This document shows, piece after piece, positions 1 through 6,211 of a DNA stretch of 6,514 nt (positions are counted from its first letter, which is position 1; each line of letters opens with the position of its first letter). Source of the DNA: CSBr16-57R1 sp041163265 (GTDB lineage Bacteria; Actinomycetota; Nitriliruptoria; Nitriliruptorales; Nitriliruptoraceae); the NCBI GenBank assembly GCA_041163265.1, contig JBEARL010000071.1:1-6514 (forward strand). The letters are read 5' to 3'. The position numbers and the translations under genes were made by a program. The notes under the pieces are model-generated. The model was not told where the DNA came from and made no database searches. It saw only the letters and a program-made list of their open reading frames with translations.

Positions 1-133
1 CGGTCGCGAAGTCGCAGTACCCGCAGCGGTGGTGGCAGAACGGGACGTGGAGGTAGACGCCGAAGCCCGCGGCCGGTCCCGACTCGAGCGGCCGCTCGAG
101 CCAGCCGCGGTCGCCCCCGGGCGGGGCCGTCAC
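1..133 (-). CDS. hemW: HemW-like radical SAM protein, N-terminal part (runs off the window)
   Basis: Reading the minus strand from a GTG at 133 gives 44 codons that continue past the window edge. Residues 26-44 read VYLHVPFCHHRCGYCDFAT, the classic N-terminus of the HemN/HemW family. Cys33, Cys37 and Cys40 form the CxxxCxxC motif that binds the radical-SAM [4Fe-4S] cluster, with the family's YxHxPFC lead-in and YCDF tail. Members that follow lepA in bacterial genomes are usually HemW, now regarded as a heme chaperone rather than a coproporphyrinogen oxidase; many databases still label them 'oxygen-independent coproporphyrinogen III oxidase-like'. The GTG start overlaps the stop of the preceding gene as GTGA, so translation is probably coupled; I see no clear Shine-Dalgarno of its own. 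The HemW versus HemN choice rests on lepA linkage and cannot be settled from 44 residues. Confidence 0.88.
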   Translation of the reverse strand, partial: MTAPPGGDRGWLERPLESGPAAGFGVYLHVPFCHHRCGYCDFAT

Positions 134-816
134 GCGTCCCACGGGTCGCGGGCCAGCCGCTCGCGGACCTGCGCCGCGAGGTCGGGGTCGGCGCTCGTCC
201 GCTCGAGCCGGGCCGGGAAGCGCGACACCTCGTGCAGGGCGCGCATGCGGTGGCAGTCGCGGACCAGCAGGAACAGCGCCGCCCGCTCCCCCTCGAGCCC
301 CGCCCCGAACGCCTTCATCTCGTCGTCGTCGATGCCGAGGTCGCGCAGGCGGGCGTAGATCCCGCCGGCCGCCGCACCGAGGGCCGCGCCGACGAGCGGC
401 ACGCCGAAGAACAGTCCGGCCAGCGTCCCGAGCCACGCCCCGCCGAGCGCGCCCTGGCTCGGGTTCACGTCGCGCGTCTGCTGGATGCGGACCCGGCCGT
501 TGCGCACGGTGACGATCGCGGCGTCCTCGAGGTCGAGGTGCTTCCGGGCGGCGAGGCGGGCGCAGGCCAGCATCGCCTCCTGGGCCCGGACCGCCGAGTC
601 GAGCGAGAACACCCAGAGGTCCGAGTCGCTGTCCTCGGGGATGCCGCGGCGACGCTCGTCGGCGTCCGTCGTTCCGCCGGCCGGTCCGTCAGCCGCGCCG
701 GGCGCCTCCGCCCGCACCGGCGGGACGCTCGGCGGCGGCACGGTCGGCTCGGGCGCGCGCGCCGCACCCTCCGGACCGTCGGGGGCGGGCGGCGGGGGCG
801 GCTCGGCGTCAGCCAT
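130..816 (-). CDS. DUF1269-like membrane protein with Pro/Ala-rich N-terminal tail
   Basis: This 228-residue protein has three parts. Residues 1-60 are a disordered-looking Pro/Ala/Gly-rich tail with charged ends. Residues 67-115 are an alpha/beta stretch beginning DLWVFSLDS and including the segment LEDAAIVTVRNGRVRIQQTRDV. Residues 122-158 are a Gly/Ala-rich hydrophobic hairpin (GALGGAWLG...GVPLVGAALGAAAGG), followed by DLGIDDDEMKAFGAGLEGERAALFLLV. That core order (strand, 'ED A.VV...G.V...QT', glycine-rich membrane hairpin, 'GIDD...LG..L..G.SALFLLV') is typical of DUF1269 proteins, whose role is unknown. The N-terminal tail looks like an addition to the usual core. The ATG at 816 overlaps the lepA stop by 8 bases and the stop overlaps hemW by 4, so the gene is locked into the lepA-hemW transcript. 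Family assignment is from motif memory; any function is open. Confidence 0.85.
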   Translation of the reverse strand: MADAEPPPPPAPDGPEGAARAPEPTVPPPSVPPVRAEAPGAADGPAGGTTDADERRRGIPEDSDSDLWVFSLDSAVRAQEAMLACARLAARKHLDLEDAAIVTVRNGRVRIQQTRDVNPSQGALGGAWLGTLAGLFFGVPLVGAALGAAAGGIYARLRDLGIDDDEMKAFGAGLEGERAALFLLVRDCHRMRALHEVSRFPARLERTSADPDLAAQVRERLARDPWDA

Positions 817-2653
817 CGCGTCCCGCGCGCAGCGCCGAGACGAACGCCTCGGGCGGGATCTCGACCGACCCGACGGCCTTCATGCGGCGCTTCCCCTCCT
901 TCTGCTTCTCGAGGAGCTTGCGCTTGCGCGTGATGTCGCCGCCGTAGCACTTCGCGAGGACGTCCTTGCGCTTGGCCTTGATCGTCTCGCGCGCGATGAC
1001 CTTCGCGCCGATCGCGGCCTGGACCGGGATGTCGAAGAGCTGGCGGGGGATCAGCTCCTTGAGCCGCTCGACCATCGCCCGACCGAAGCCGTAGGCGTCG
1101 TCGCGGTGGACGATGGCGCTGAACGCGTCGACCGGCTCGCCGTTCAGCAGCAGGTCGACGCGGACCAGCTCGGCCTCCACGTAGTGGGAGAGGCTGTAGT
1201 CCATCGAGGCGTAGCCGCGGGACAGCGACTTCAGCTGGTCGAAGAAGTCGGTGATCGTCGCCGCCAGCGGCAGGCGGTAGCGCAGCTCGACGCGCTCGGG
1301 CGTGAGGTAGTCCATCGCCAGCATCGCGCCGCGCCGCCCCTCGCAGAGCTGCATGATCGGCCCGAGCGACGTCGTCGGGGTGAGGATGCGGGCCTCGACG
1401 GTCGGCTCGGCGATCGACCGGATGCGGTTGGCCTCCGGCAGCTCCTGCGGGTTCGAGACCTCGACGACGCGGGGCTGCCCGTCGGGACCGGGCGCGCCCT
1501 CGAGCGTGACCCGGTACCGCACCGACGGGGCGGTGGTCACGAGCGGGATGCCGAACTCGCGGTCGATGCGCTCGGTCACGATCTCGAGGTGGAGGAGCCC
1601 CAGGAACCCGCACCGGAACCCGAACCCCAGCGCCGCCGACGTCTCGGGCTCGAAGACGAACGAGGCGTCGTTCAGCCGCAGCTTCTCGAGCGCGTCGCGG
1701 AGCATCGGGAAGTCGTCGCTGTCCATCGGGAACAGGCCGCTGAACACCATCGGCAGCGGCTCGCGGTAGCCGCCGAGCGGCGGGACCGCGCGGGCGTCAC
1801 GCCCGGCCAGCGTGATGGTGTCGCCGACCTTCGCGTCCTCGACGGACTTGATGGCCGCCGCGAGCAGCCCGACCTCGCCGACGCCGAGCTCGGCGATCGG
1901 CGTCTCCTCGGGGGACTGGGCCGCCAGCGTGTCGATCTCGCCCTCGAACCCAGTGGCCAGCATCCGGACGCGGTCCCCGGCGCGCAGCCGCCCGTCGACG
2001 ACGCGGAAGTAGACGAGGGCGCCGCGGTAGGGGTCGTAGACCGAGTCGAAGATGCGGGCCCGGGTCGGCCCGTCGGGGTCGCCCGCCGGCGGCGGGACCC
2101 GGTCGACGATCGCGTCGAGGACGCGGTCGACGTTCGTCCCGTCCTTCGCGCTGATGCGGAGCACCCCGGACGGCTCGACGCCGAGGACCGCGCCGATCTC
2201 GGCCGCGACCTCGTCGGGCCGGGCCGCGGGCAGGTCGATCTTGTTCAGGACCGGGATGATCTCGAGGTCCGCCTCGAGCGCGAGGTACAGGTTCGCGAGC
2301 GTCTGCGCCTCGAGCCCCTGGGCCGCGTCGATGAGCAGCACGGCCCCCTCGCAGGACGCGATCGCGCGGGAGACCTCGTAGGAGAAGTCGACGTGCCCCG
2401 GCGTGTCGATGAGGTTCAGGAGGTACTCGTCGCCCTCGTCGCCGAGGGGGCGGTAGGGCATCCGGACCGTCTGGGCCTTGATGGTGATGCCCCGCTCGCG
2501 CTCGATGTCCATGCGGTCGAGGTACTGGTCCCGCATCTTCCGGGGGTCGACGAGGCCGGTGACCTGGAGCATGCGGTCGGCCAGCGTGGACTTCCCGTGG
2601 TCCACGTGGGCCACGATGCAGAAGTTCCGGATGCGCCCCTGGGGGTACGTCAC
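809..2653 (-). CDS. lepA: Elongation factor 4 (LepA), ribosomal GTPase
   Basis: LepA/EF4 is a translational GTPase, related to EF-G, that acts on stalled or assembling ribosomes. From the GTG at 2653 it is 614 residues, close to the family's roughly 600. All GTPase motifs are visible: G1 AHVDHGKST (15-23), the switch I segment ERERGITIKAQ (51-61), G3 DTPGH (83-87, with the catalytic His), G4 NKID (138-141) and a G5-like SAKDG. The C-terminus carries the LepA-specific tail, AKCYGGDITRKRKLLEKQKEGKRRMK near the end. The frame stays open upstream to 2890, but the upstream 79 residues are low-complexity and unlike LepA. The GTG start sits directly before the conserved YPQGRIRNFCIVAHVDHGKST and has a GAGAGGG purine run 11 bases upstream (2665-2671). 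The gene's last 8 bases overlap the next gene. It is the promoter-proximal gene of the lepA-DUF1269-hemW run. Confidence 0.97.
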   Translation of the reverse strand: MTYPQGRIRNFCIVAHVDHGKSTLADRMLQVTGLVDPRKMRDQYLDRMDIERERGITIKAQTVRMPYRPLGDEGDEYLLNLIDTPGHVDFSYEVSRAIASCEGAVLLIDAAQGLEAQTLANLYLALEADLEIIPVLNKIDLPAARPDEVAAEIGAVLGVEPSGVLRISAKDGTNVDRVLDAIVDRVPPPAGDPDGPTRARIFDSVYDPYRGALVYFRVVDGRLRAGDRVRMLATGFEGEIDTLAAQSPEETPIAELGVGEVGLLAAAIKSVEDAKVGDTITLAGRDARAVPPLGGYREPLPMVFSGLFPMDSDDFPMLRDALEKLRLNDASFVFEPETSAALGFGFRCGFLGLLHLEIVTERIDREFGIPLVTTAPSVRYRVTLEGAPGPDGQPRVVEVSNPQELPEANRIRSIAEPTVEARILTPTTSLGPIMQLCEGRRGAMLAMDYLTPERVELRYRLPLAATITDFFDQLKSLSRGYASMDYSLSHYVEAELVRVDLLLNGEPVDAFSAIVHRDDAYGFGRAMVERLKELIPRQLFDIPVQAAIGAKVIARETIKAKRKDVLAKCYGGDITRKRKLLEKQKEGKRRMKAVGSVEIPPEAFVSALRAGRDG

Positions 2654-2889
2654 GGCGGCGTCGGCCCTCTCGCCGGCCGCACGACCGTGCGCCGGGGGCC
2701 GCAGGGTACGGCTGCGGGGCGCGTCGGGGCCTCCCGGCCGCCGCACGGCCGTCCACAGGTGGTCGGGGCCGGCGGTGGCGGTGGGGACCGCGGTCGGATA
2801 GCGTCCATGGTCCGCGCCCGGTCGGGGTGTCGCGTCACCGAACTCCCGGTGTCCATCCGTCCGGACTGCGGTCACGTAGGAACAGATCA
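2654..2889. promoter_or_regulatory. Divergent intergenic region between lepA and csp
   Basis: This 236-base gap must hold the promoters for lepA (leftward) and the cold-shock gene (rightward). For lepA I see a possible -10 box, TACCCT, on the minus strand at 2703-2708, which would give a leader of about 43 bases, but no matching -35. For csp I see no convincing -35/-10 pair. Frames here stay open on both strands but code for low-complexity Arg/Pro/Gly strings with no recognisable domain. A weak inverted repeat (CACCG at 2836-2840, CGGTG at 2847-2851) lies about 40 bases before csp. Exact promoter positions are not established. Confidence 0.4.
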
Positions 2890-3093
2890 ATGCCGACTGG
2901 CACCGTAAAGTGGTTCAACGCCGACAAGGGCTTCGGCTTCATCCAGCCCGACGACGGCGGGGACGACGTGTTCGTCCACTTCTCCGCCATCCAGATGGAG
3001 GGCTACAAGTCCCTCGACGAGGGCCAGAAGGTCGCCTTCGAGGTGGTCCAGGGCCAGAAGGGCCTGCAGGCCGCGGACGTCCGCAACGCCTGA
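2890..3093 (+). CDS. CspA-family cold-shock protein
   Basis: This 67-residue protein is one single cold-shock domain, a small beta-barrel that binds single-stranded RNA or DNA and keeps mRNA unfolded. It begins MPTGTVKWFNADKGFGFI and contains both nucleic-acid-binding motifs: RNP1 (KGFGFI, residues 13-18) and RNP2 (VFVHF, about 27-31). The ending, QGQKGLQAADVRNA, is also typical of the family, and length matches the usual 65-70 residues. The ATG at 2890 has an AGGA Shine-Dalgarno at 2878-2881, eight bases upstream. The frame is open before this ATG, but the added residues do not resemble the family. It stands as a single gene with its own hairpin terminator. Many such genes exist per genome, so I give no paralogue symbol; cold induction is not shown by the sequence. 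Confidence 0.96.
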   Translation: MPTGTVKWFNADKGFGFIQPDDGGDDVFVHFSAIQMEGYKSLDEGQKVAFEVVQGQKGLQAADVRNA

Positions 3094-3152
3094 ACCTTCG
3101 CCCGGACCGGCGTCCCTCCGCTCCACCCGTGGTCGCAAGGCTGCCGGTCGGC

Positions 3153-3178
3153 ACGAGCCCCGCTCACGCGGGGCTCGT
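3153..3178 (+). terminator. Hairpin terminator after csp
   Basis: A perfect 11-bp inverted repeat, ACGAGCCCCGC / GCGGGGCTCGT, closes a TCAC loop (3164-3167), 59 bases past the csp stop. The stem is nearly all G-C. No T-run follows, only CGCATTCC, as is common for hairpin terminators in high-GC actinobacteria. It separates csp from the rpsT promoter region. Confidence 0.75.
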
Positions 3179-3227
3179 CGCATTCCGGGGGGCGGGCGGC
3201 CCGGTGGCGGCCGTCCGGTCAGCCCGC

Positions 3228-3260
3228 TAGCCTCACCCCGGCGCCACCCACGGGTGGCGC
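3228..3260 (+). promoter_or_regulatory. Possible rpsT promoter -10 and leader hairpin
   Basis: A TANNNT-type -10 candidate, TAGCCT (3228-3233), precedes a start-site region near 3240. A near-perfect hairpin follows at once: GCGCCACC (3241-3248), loop CACG, GGTGGCGC (3253-3260). If the -10 is real, the rpsT message would begin almost exactly with this 8-bp stem. The -35 is weak, so the promoter part is tentative. The hairpin itself is plain in the sequence. It could protect the 5' end, contribute to S20 autoregulation, or be a second terminator behind csp. Confidence 0.4.
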
Positions 3261-3314
3261 GTCCCCTTCCCGACGGCCAGCCCGGTCGTCCGCGCACGGA
3301 GCCGCACCGCACCG

Positions 3315-3584
3315 ATGGCCAACATCGCCTCCCAGATCAAGCGGAACCGCCAGAACGAGGCGGCCCGCGTCCGCAACATGACCGTCCGCTCGCGGACCCG
3401 GACCTTCGTCCGCCGCTTCCGGACCGCCATCGCCGCGGGCGACGTCGCCGCCGCCGAGGAGGCGTTCCGCACGGCCTCGCGCGAGCTGGACGTCGCCGCC
3501 GCGAAGGGCGTCATCCACCGCAACCAGGCCGCGAACCGGAAGTCCGGGATGGCCGGGGACCTCGCGCGCCTGCGGGCGCGCTGA
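3315..3584 (+). CDS. rpsT: 30S ribosomal protein S20
   Basis: S20 is a helical primary-binding protein of the small ribosomal subunit that contacts 16S rRNA. The 89-residue length matches the family. The N-terminus MANIASQIKRNRQNEAARVRN and the C-terminal block KGVIHRNQAANRKSGMA are the family's two signature stretches; both are rich in Arg/Lys for rRNA contact, while Ala/Asp/Glu dominate the middle. The ATG at 3315 starts exactly at the conserved MANI. The nearest Shine-Dalgarno-like GGAG (3298-3301) is 13 bases away, rather far, which leaves room for control through the leader hairpin at 3241-3260. The gene converges on holA, as is usual in actinobacteria, with only 28 bases between the stops. 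Confidence 0.97.
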   Translation: MANIASQIKRNRQNEAARVRNMTVRSRTRTFVRRFRTAIAAGDVAAAEEAFRTASRELDVAAAKGVIHRNQAANRKSGMAGDLARLRAR

Positions 3585-3591
3585 GCCGCTC

Positions 3592-3656
3592 CACGCCGGC
3601 CCCTCGGCCCCGCTAGCGGGGCGCGGTCGGATCGAACGGCGCGCCGGGCCGGCGTG
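3592..3656. terminator. Nested inverted repeat, likely two-way terminator between rpsT and holA
   Basis: Outer arms CACGCCGGCCC (3592-3602) and GGGCCGGCGTG (3646-3656) are perfect 11-bp complements. Inside lies a perfect 16-bp palindrome, GCCCCGCTAGCGGGGC (3607-3622). It can fold as a 6-bp stem with a CTAG loop, and the holA TAG stop falls in it. The structure starts 8 bases after the rpsT stop and covers the last 44 bases of holA, so it can fold in transcripts from both directions. No T-run is seen on either strand. The terminator role is inferred from its placement between converging genes. Confidence 0.6.
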
Positions 3657-4611
3657 ACGTGGCGAGGTCCATCACCGCGACGTCCATCAGCACGTCGTCG
3701 GGCAGGTCGCTGCCCTTCAGGTCGAGGTCCAGCCGCGCCAGCCGGTCGTGGCACCACGCCAGCTCGCCGGGGTGGAACGCCTGCGCCTCGCGCTTGAGGT
3801 GCGCGACCCGGCCCGGCGGCCCGCCGATCTCGCGCGCGTCGGCGCCGCCGCGCGCCAGGAGGAGCTGCCGCATCCGGAACGTCAGCGCACCGACGATCCT
3901 CAGCGGCGCCTCCCCCGCCCCCATCGCGCCCCGCAGCGCCATCAGCGCCGCCTGGGGGTCGCGGGCGGCGATCGCGTCGGCGACGGCGAACGCCGAGACG
4001 CGGCCCTGACCGGCCAGCACCGCCTCGACGTCCGCGGCGGTGACCGTCCGCTTCGGCTCGGCCGTGTGGTGGACGGTCGCGACCTGCGAGGCGATGACGC
4101 CGGCGTCGGTGCCGGCGTGGGCGCGGACGGCGGCGACGGCGGAGGCGTCCGCCTTCCGCCCGAGGCGCCGGAACTCGTCGGCGACCAGCCGGTCCCAGCC
4201 GCGGTCGTCGTGGTCGGCCGGCGGCTTGACCTCGACCTTCTCCCCCGCGGCCGCCAGCGCCTTGGCGAGCGTCGGGATGCGGCCGATCGACGAGGCGACG
4301 ACGATCAGGGCGTTGACCGGGTCCGGAGCGGCCGCGTACGCCTCGAGCGCCTCGCGGACGTCGCGGCGGGCCTCGCCGGCGAGGTCCTCGGCGCCGCGGA
4401 TGACGACGCAGGTCCGGTCGCCGAGCAGCGACGCGGTGCGGAGGTCGGGCAGGCCGTCCAGCTCGGACGCGTCGAGTCGGAGCACGGTGGTCGGCACGCC
4501 GTCGGCCCGGACGTCCTCGAGCCGGCGCTCGACCTCGCGGTCGCAGAGCAGCGGGTCGGGACCGACGATGAGGGCGACCGCTCCCATGACCCCTCCGTCG
4601 CCCGGCGTCAC
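3613..4611 (-). CDS. holA: DNA polymerase III delta subunit (clamp loader)
   Basis: The delta subunit opens the beta sliding clamp within the clamp-loader complex at the replication fork. This protein is 332 residues from the GTG at 4611, normal for the family. The N-terminal stretch VALIVGPDPLLCDREVERRLEDV matches the delta start (a degenerate P-loop region without a Walker A lysine). The middle has GRVSAFAVADAIAARDPQAALMALRGAM.AGEAPLRIVGALTFRMRQLLLAR, the characteristic delta domain III segment. The C-terminus LDLDLKGSDLPDDVLMDVAVMDLA also fits. Two starts are possible. GTG 4611 overlaps the previous stop as GTGA and has GGAG seven bases upstream; ATG 4587 has GGAGG about four bases upstream and would remove eight residues. 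I chose 4611 because such overlaps are the style here. It is probably co-transcribed with the MBL gene upstream. Confidence 0.93.
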   Translation of the reverse strand: MTPGDGGVMGAVALIVGPDPLLCDREVERRLEDVRADGVPTTVLRLDASELDGLPDLRTASLLGDRTCVVIRGAEDLAGEARRDVREALEAYAAAPDPVNALIVVASSIGRIPTLAKALAAAGEKVEVKPPADHDDRGWDRLVADEFRRLGRKADASAVAAVRAHAGTDAGVIASQVATVHHTAEPKRTVTAADVEAVLAGQGRVSAFAVADAIAARDPQAALMALRGAMGAGEAPLRIVGALTFRMRQLLLARGGADAREIGGPPGRVAHLKREAQAFHPGELAWCHDRLARLDLDLKGSDLPDDVLMDVAVMDLATSRRPGAPFDPTAPR

Positions 4612-5504
4612 CGGCCGGCTCCGACGGCGACCGGCGTGCGCGCCGGCAGCCTAACGGTGACCGTCCCCTCGAGGTCGGTGCGCCGCAGCGGGATGCCGAG
4701 GCGGTCCAGCTCGGCCACGACCTCGCGGTGGGGGTGGCCGTAGGGGTTGTCCCGGCCGGCGCTGACGACCGCGACGGCAGGGGCGACCGCGGCGACCAGG
4801 CGCAGGTCCGAGGTGGAGGACCCGTGGTGGGGCAGCACCAGCACGTCGGCCCGGAGGTGCTCGGGGGCCGCCGCGATGAGCCGGGCGTGGACGGCGGCAC
4901 CACTGTCCCCGCCGAGCAGGGCCGACGCCCCTCCGGCGCTGGCGCGGACGACGATCGAGGCGTCGTTCGAAGCGTCGTCGCCCGTGGCCTCGAGCAGCGC
5001 CGGCCACGGTGCGAGGACCTCCAGCGTCAGATCCCCGACGCTCAGGACGGCGCCGGCCAGCGGGGCCCGGACCGGGACCGCGGCGTCGCGAGCCGCCTCC
5101 GCCAGCCGGTCCACGGCGGCCTTCCCGACGGGCGACGGGTGGAGCCACAGTTCCCCCACCCGGACCGTCCGGAGCACATCAGAGAGGCCGCCGACGTGGT
5201 CGAGGTCGCCGTGGGTCGCGATCACGAGGTCGAGGTGGCGCACGCCGCGTCGGGCCAGCAGGCGGGCCGCGGTCGAGTCGCCACCTCCGTCGACCAGGAC
5301 GCGCGCGGAGCCGGTCTCGAGGAGCAGGGCGTCACCCTGGCCTACGTCCAAGGCGACCAAGGTGAACGGCTCGTCCGCGGTCGGGATCCCGTCGCTGCGC
5401 GAGCCGCCGGGGACGCACCCGACGAGCAGCAGGACGAGGACGAGCAGCAGGACAGGCATGCAGAGATACTGGCCCGGGCCGCTGCCCGACGGACGGGCCG
5501 TCAC
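4608..5504 (-). CDS. Putative lipoprotein with ComEC-type metallo-beta-lactamase domain
   Basis: This 298-residue protein resembles only the C-terminal, soluble part of the DNA-uptake protein ComEC. After a hydrophobic segment (16-29) comes an LVGC lipobox with Cys30, suggesting a lipid-anchored exported protein. The MBL fold follows: LVALDVGQGDALLLETG (49-65), VDGGG (71-75), the metal motif HGDLDH (98-103, the HxDxDH form seen in ComEC), GGD (198-200), LPHHGSSTS (224-232) and NPYGHPH (253-259). ComEC-type MBL domains are proposed nucleases or phosphodiesterases; here metal-binding residues look complete. The large competence membrane domain is absent from the gene and from the window. The start is uncertain: GTG 5504 gives an n-region with Arg4; ATG 5459, which begins MPVLLLVLVLLLVGC, is matched in the decayed copy at 6211 but has no Shine-Dalgarno and no positive charge. 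holA overlaps its 3' end by four bases. Confidence 0.88.
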   Translation of the reverse strand: MTARPSGSGPGQYLCMPVLLLVLVLLLVGCVPGGSRSDGIPTADEPFTLVALDVGQGDALLLETGSARVLVDGGGDSTAARLLARRGVRHLDLVIATHGDLDHVGGLSDVLRTVRVGELWLHPSPVGKAAVDRLAEAARDAAVPVRAPLAGAVLSVGDLTLEVLAPWPALLEATGDDASNDASIVVRASAGGASALLGGDSGAAVHARLIAAAPEHLRADVLVLPHHGSSTSDLRLVAAVAPAVAVVSAGRDNPYGHPHREVVAELDRLGIPLRRTDLEGTVTVRLPARTPVAVGAGR

Positions 5505-5566
5505 CGCACCTGTGGATACCGCGGAACGTCCGGCACACTGATGTCCGGAAGCTAGGAGCCACCGGC

Positions 5567-5977
5567 ATGACGAAGCAGGACCGTCCGACCTTCGCCGACA
5601 TCATCCGTTCTGCGCGCGAGCGTCCGGCCCGGACCCGTGAGCCCCGGCTGCATCCGGGACGGCACGGCGACCTCCTCGTGACCGCCGACCATCGGCGCTG
5701 GGCCCTGGTCACGGAGGACATCGCGCCCTCCGACGCGGTCCGCCTCGTCCGCGGCGGCTCCCTGCTCGCCTTCGACCCGTGCGGTTGCGGCGGGACCTGC
5801 GGGATCGAGGTCATCGACCCCTCGACCATCGCGGACCTCGATCGCGCGGGGGCCCCCACGGTCAGCAGCGACCCCCGTCATCCGGGCTCCCTGTCGCACT
5901 GGACTGCGCAGGAGGAGCCGGGGAACGAGCTGGTGCTGGCTGCGGGACGCGTCTCGTGGGGTCGTGCGCTGGCCTGA
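5567..5977 (+). CDS. Unknown 136-residue protein with a CxCxxxC motif
   Basis: I do not recognise this protein. It starts at ATG 5567 with a good Shine-Dalgarno (AGGAG at 5554-5558, eight bases upstream), and codon third positions are strongly G/C throughout, so it is very probably real. The N-terminus (1-35) is rich in Arg and charged. A middle part (36-70) reads as alternating strands, including LLVTADHRRWALVTEDI. The stretch FDPCGCGGTCGIEVIDP (69-85) places Cys72, Cys74 and Cys78 in a glycine-rich loop, which could bind a metal or form a disulfide; three cysteines alone are not a full four-ligand site. I see no signal peptide or membrane helix. It is divergent from the MBL gene, with a 62-base shared upstream region, and is followed six bases later by a candidate hairpin terminator. 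Confidence 0.82.
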   Translation: MTKQDRPTFADIIRSARERPARTREPRLHPGRHGDLLVTADHRRWALVTEDIAPSDAVRLVRGGSLLAFDPCGCGGTCGIEVIDPSTIADLDRAGAPTVSSDPRHPGSLSHWTAQEEPGNELVLAAGRVSWGRALA

Positions 5978-5982
5978 CCCAC

Positions 5983-6003
5983 GCGCCTCCCGCTGGAGGG
6001 CGC
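5983..6003 (+). terminator. Candidate hairpin terminator after the unknown gene
   Basis: GCGCCTCC (5983-5990), loop CGCT, and GGAGGGCGC (5995-6003) pair with a single bulged G, six bases past the stop at 5977. A second CCTCC at 6005-6009 could pair with the same GGAGG, so two mutually exclusive stems exist. No T-run follows. The position is right for a terminator, but the stem is modest. Confidence 0.45.
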
Positions 6004-6043
6004 ACCTCCGAGCCGACGTGCCCGAGGATCGCCGCACCCCGCC

Positions 6044-6211
6044 TCAGGCCTCGACGTCCTGACAGCGGAACGGGAATGTGGGGTGGCCGACATCGAGCGC
6101 GGTCAGCGTGAACGGCGCATCCGCCGCCGGGACGCCGTCCGACGCAGCGCGACCCGCTCCCGGGCCGTACCCGGCGCGCAGCAGGACGAGGACGAGCGTG
6201 ATGGAAGGCAT
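6044..6211 (-). pseudogene. Decayed, truncated second copy of the MBL lipoprotein gene (5' end only)
   Basis: From ATG 6211 the minus strand reads MPSITLVLVLLRAGYGPGAGRAASDGVPAADAPFTLTALDVG, matching the start of the MBL lipoprotein encoded at 4608-5459 (MPVLLLVLVLLLVGC...PTADEPFTLVALDVG). By hand alignment 27 of 40 positions are identical with a two-residue insertion. Twenty consecutive bases are identical between 5426-5445 and 6178-6197. Similarity stops after LDVG (about 6083); 14 unrelated residues then run to a TGA at 6044-6046, so no metal motif survives. The lipobox Cys is replaced by Tyr (TGC to TAC). Upstream, traces such as the shared CCTGTGGA suggest the copied region once reached past the start. 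It is best read as a broken paralogue. A short translated peptide cannot be excluded, but there is no Shine-Dalgarno. Confidence 0.75.

Noticed and set aside
2827..2889. Upstream extension of the csp frame
   Set aside because: The cold-shock domain begins exactly at ATG 2890, which has a good Shine-Dalgarno; the extra residues do not fit the family.
2654..2890. 79-codon upstream extension of the lepA frame
   Set aside because: The residues are low-complexity and unlike LepA, they would overlap the csp start region, and GTG 2653 sits just before the conserved N-terminus.
485..2908. Long open frame on the plus strand opposite lepA (about 800 codons)
   Set aside because: It is antisense to lepA and DUF1269, codes for a low-complexity Arg/Asp/Val/Leu string with no domain, and is a by-product of the very high GC3 of the true genes.
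3233..4903. Long minus-strand frame across holA and the MBL gene (about 556 codons)
   Set aside because: It is a shadow frame rich in Arg/Pro/Gly; it conflicts with holA, with the MBL gene and with rpsT on the other strand.
5528..5548. GTCCGG repeated twice (5528-5533 and 5543-5548) between the MBL gene and the unknown gene, as an operator
   Set aside because: Six-base repeats are expected by chance in such GC-rich DNA, and there is no symmetry or third copy to support it.
5552..6037. Minus-strand frame opposite the unknown 136-residue gene
   Set aside because: The plus frame has the Shine-Dalgarno, the cleaner codon pattern and a following hairpin; the minus frame has no recognisable content.
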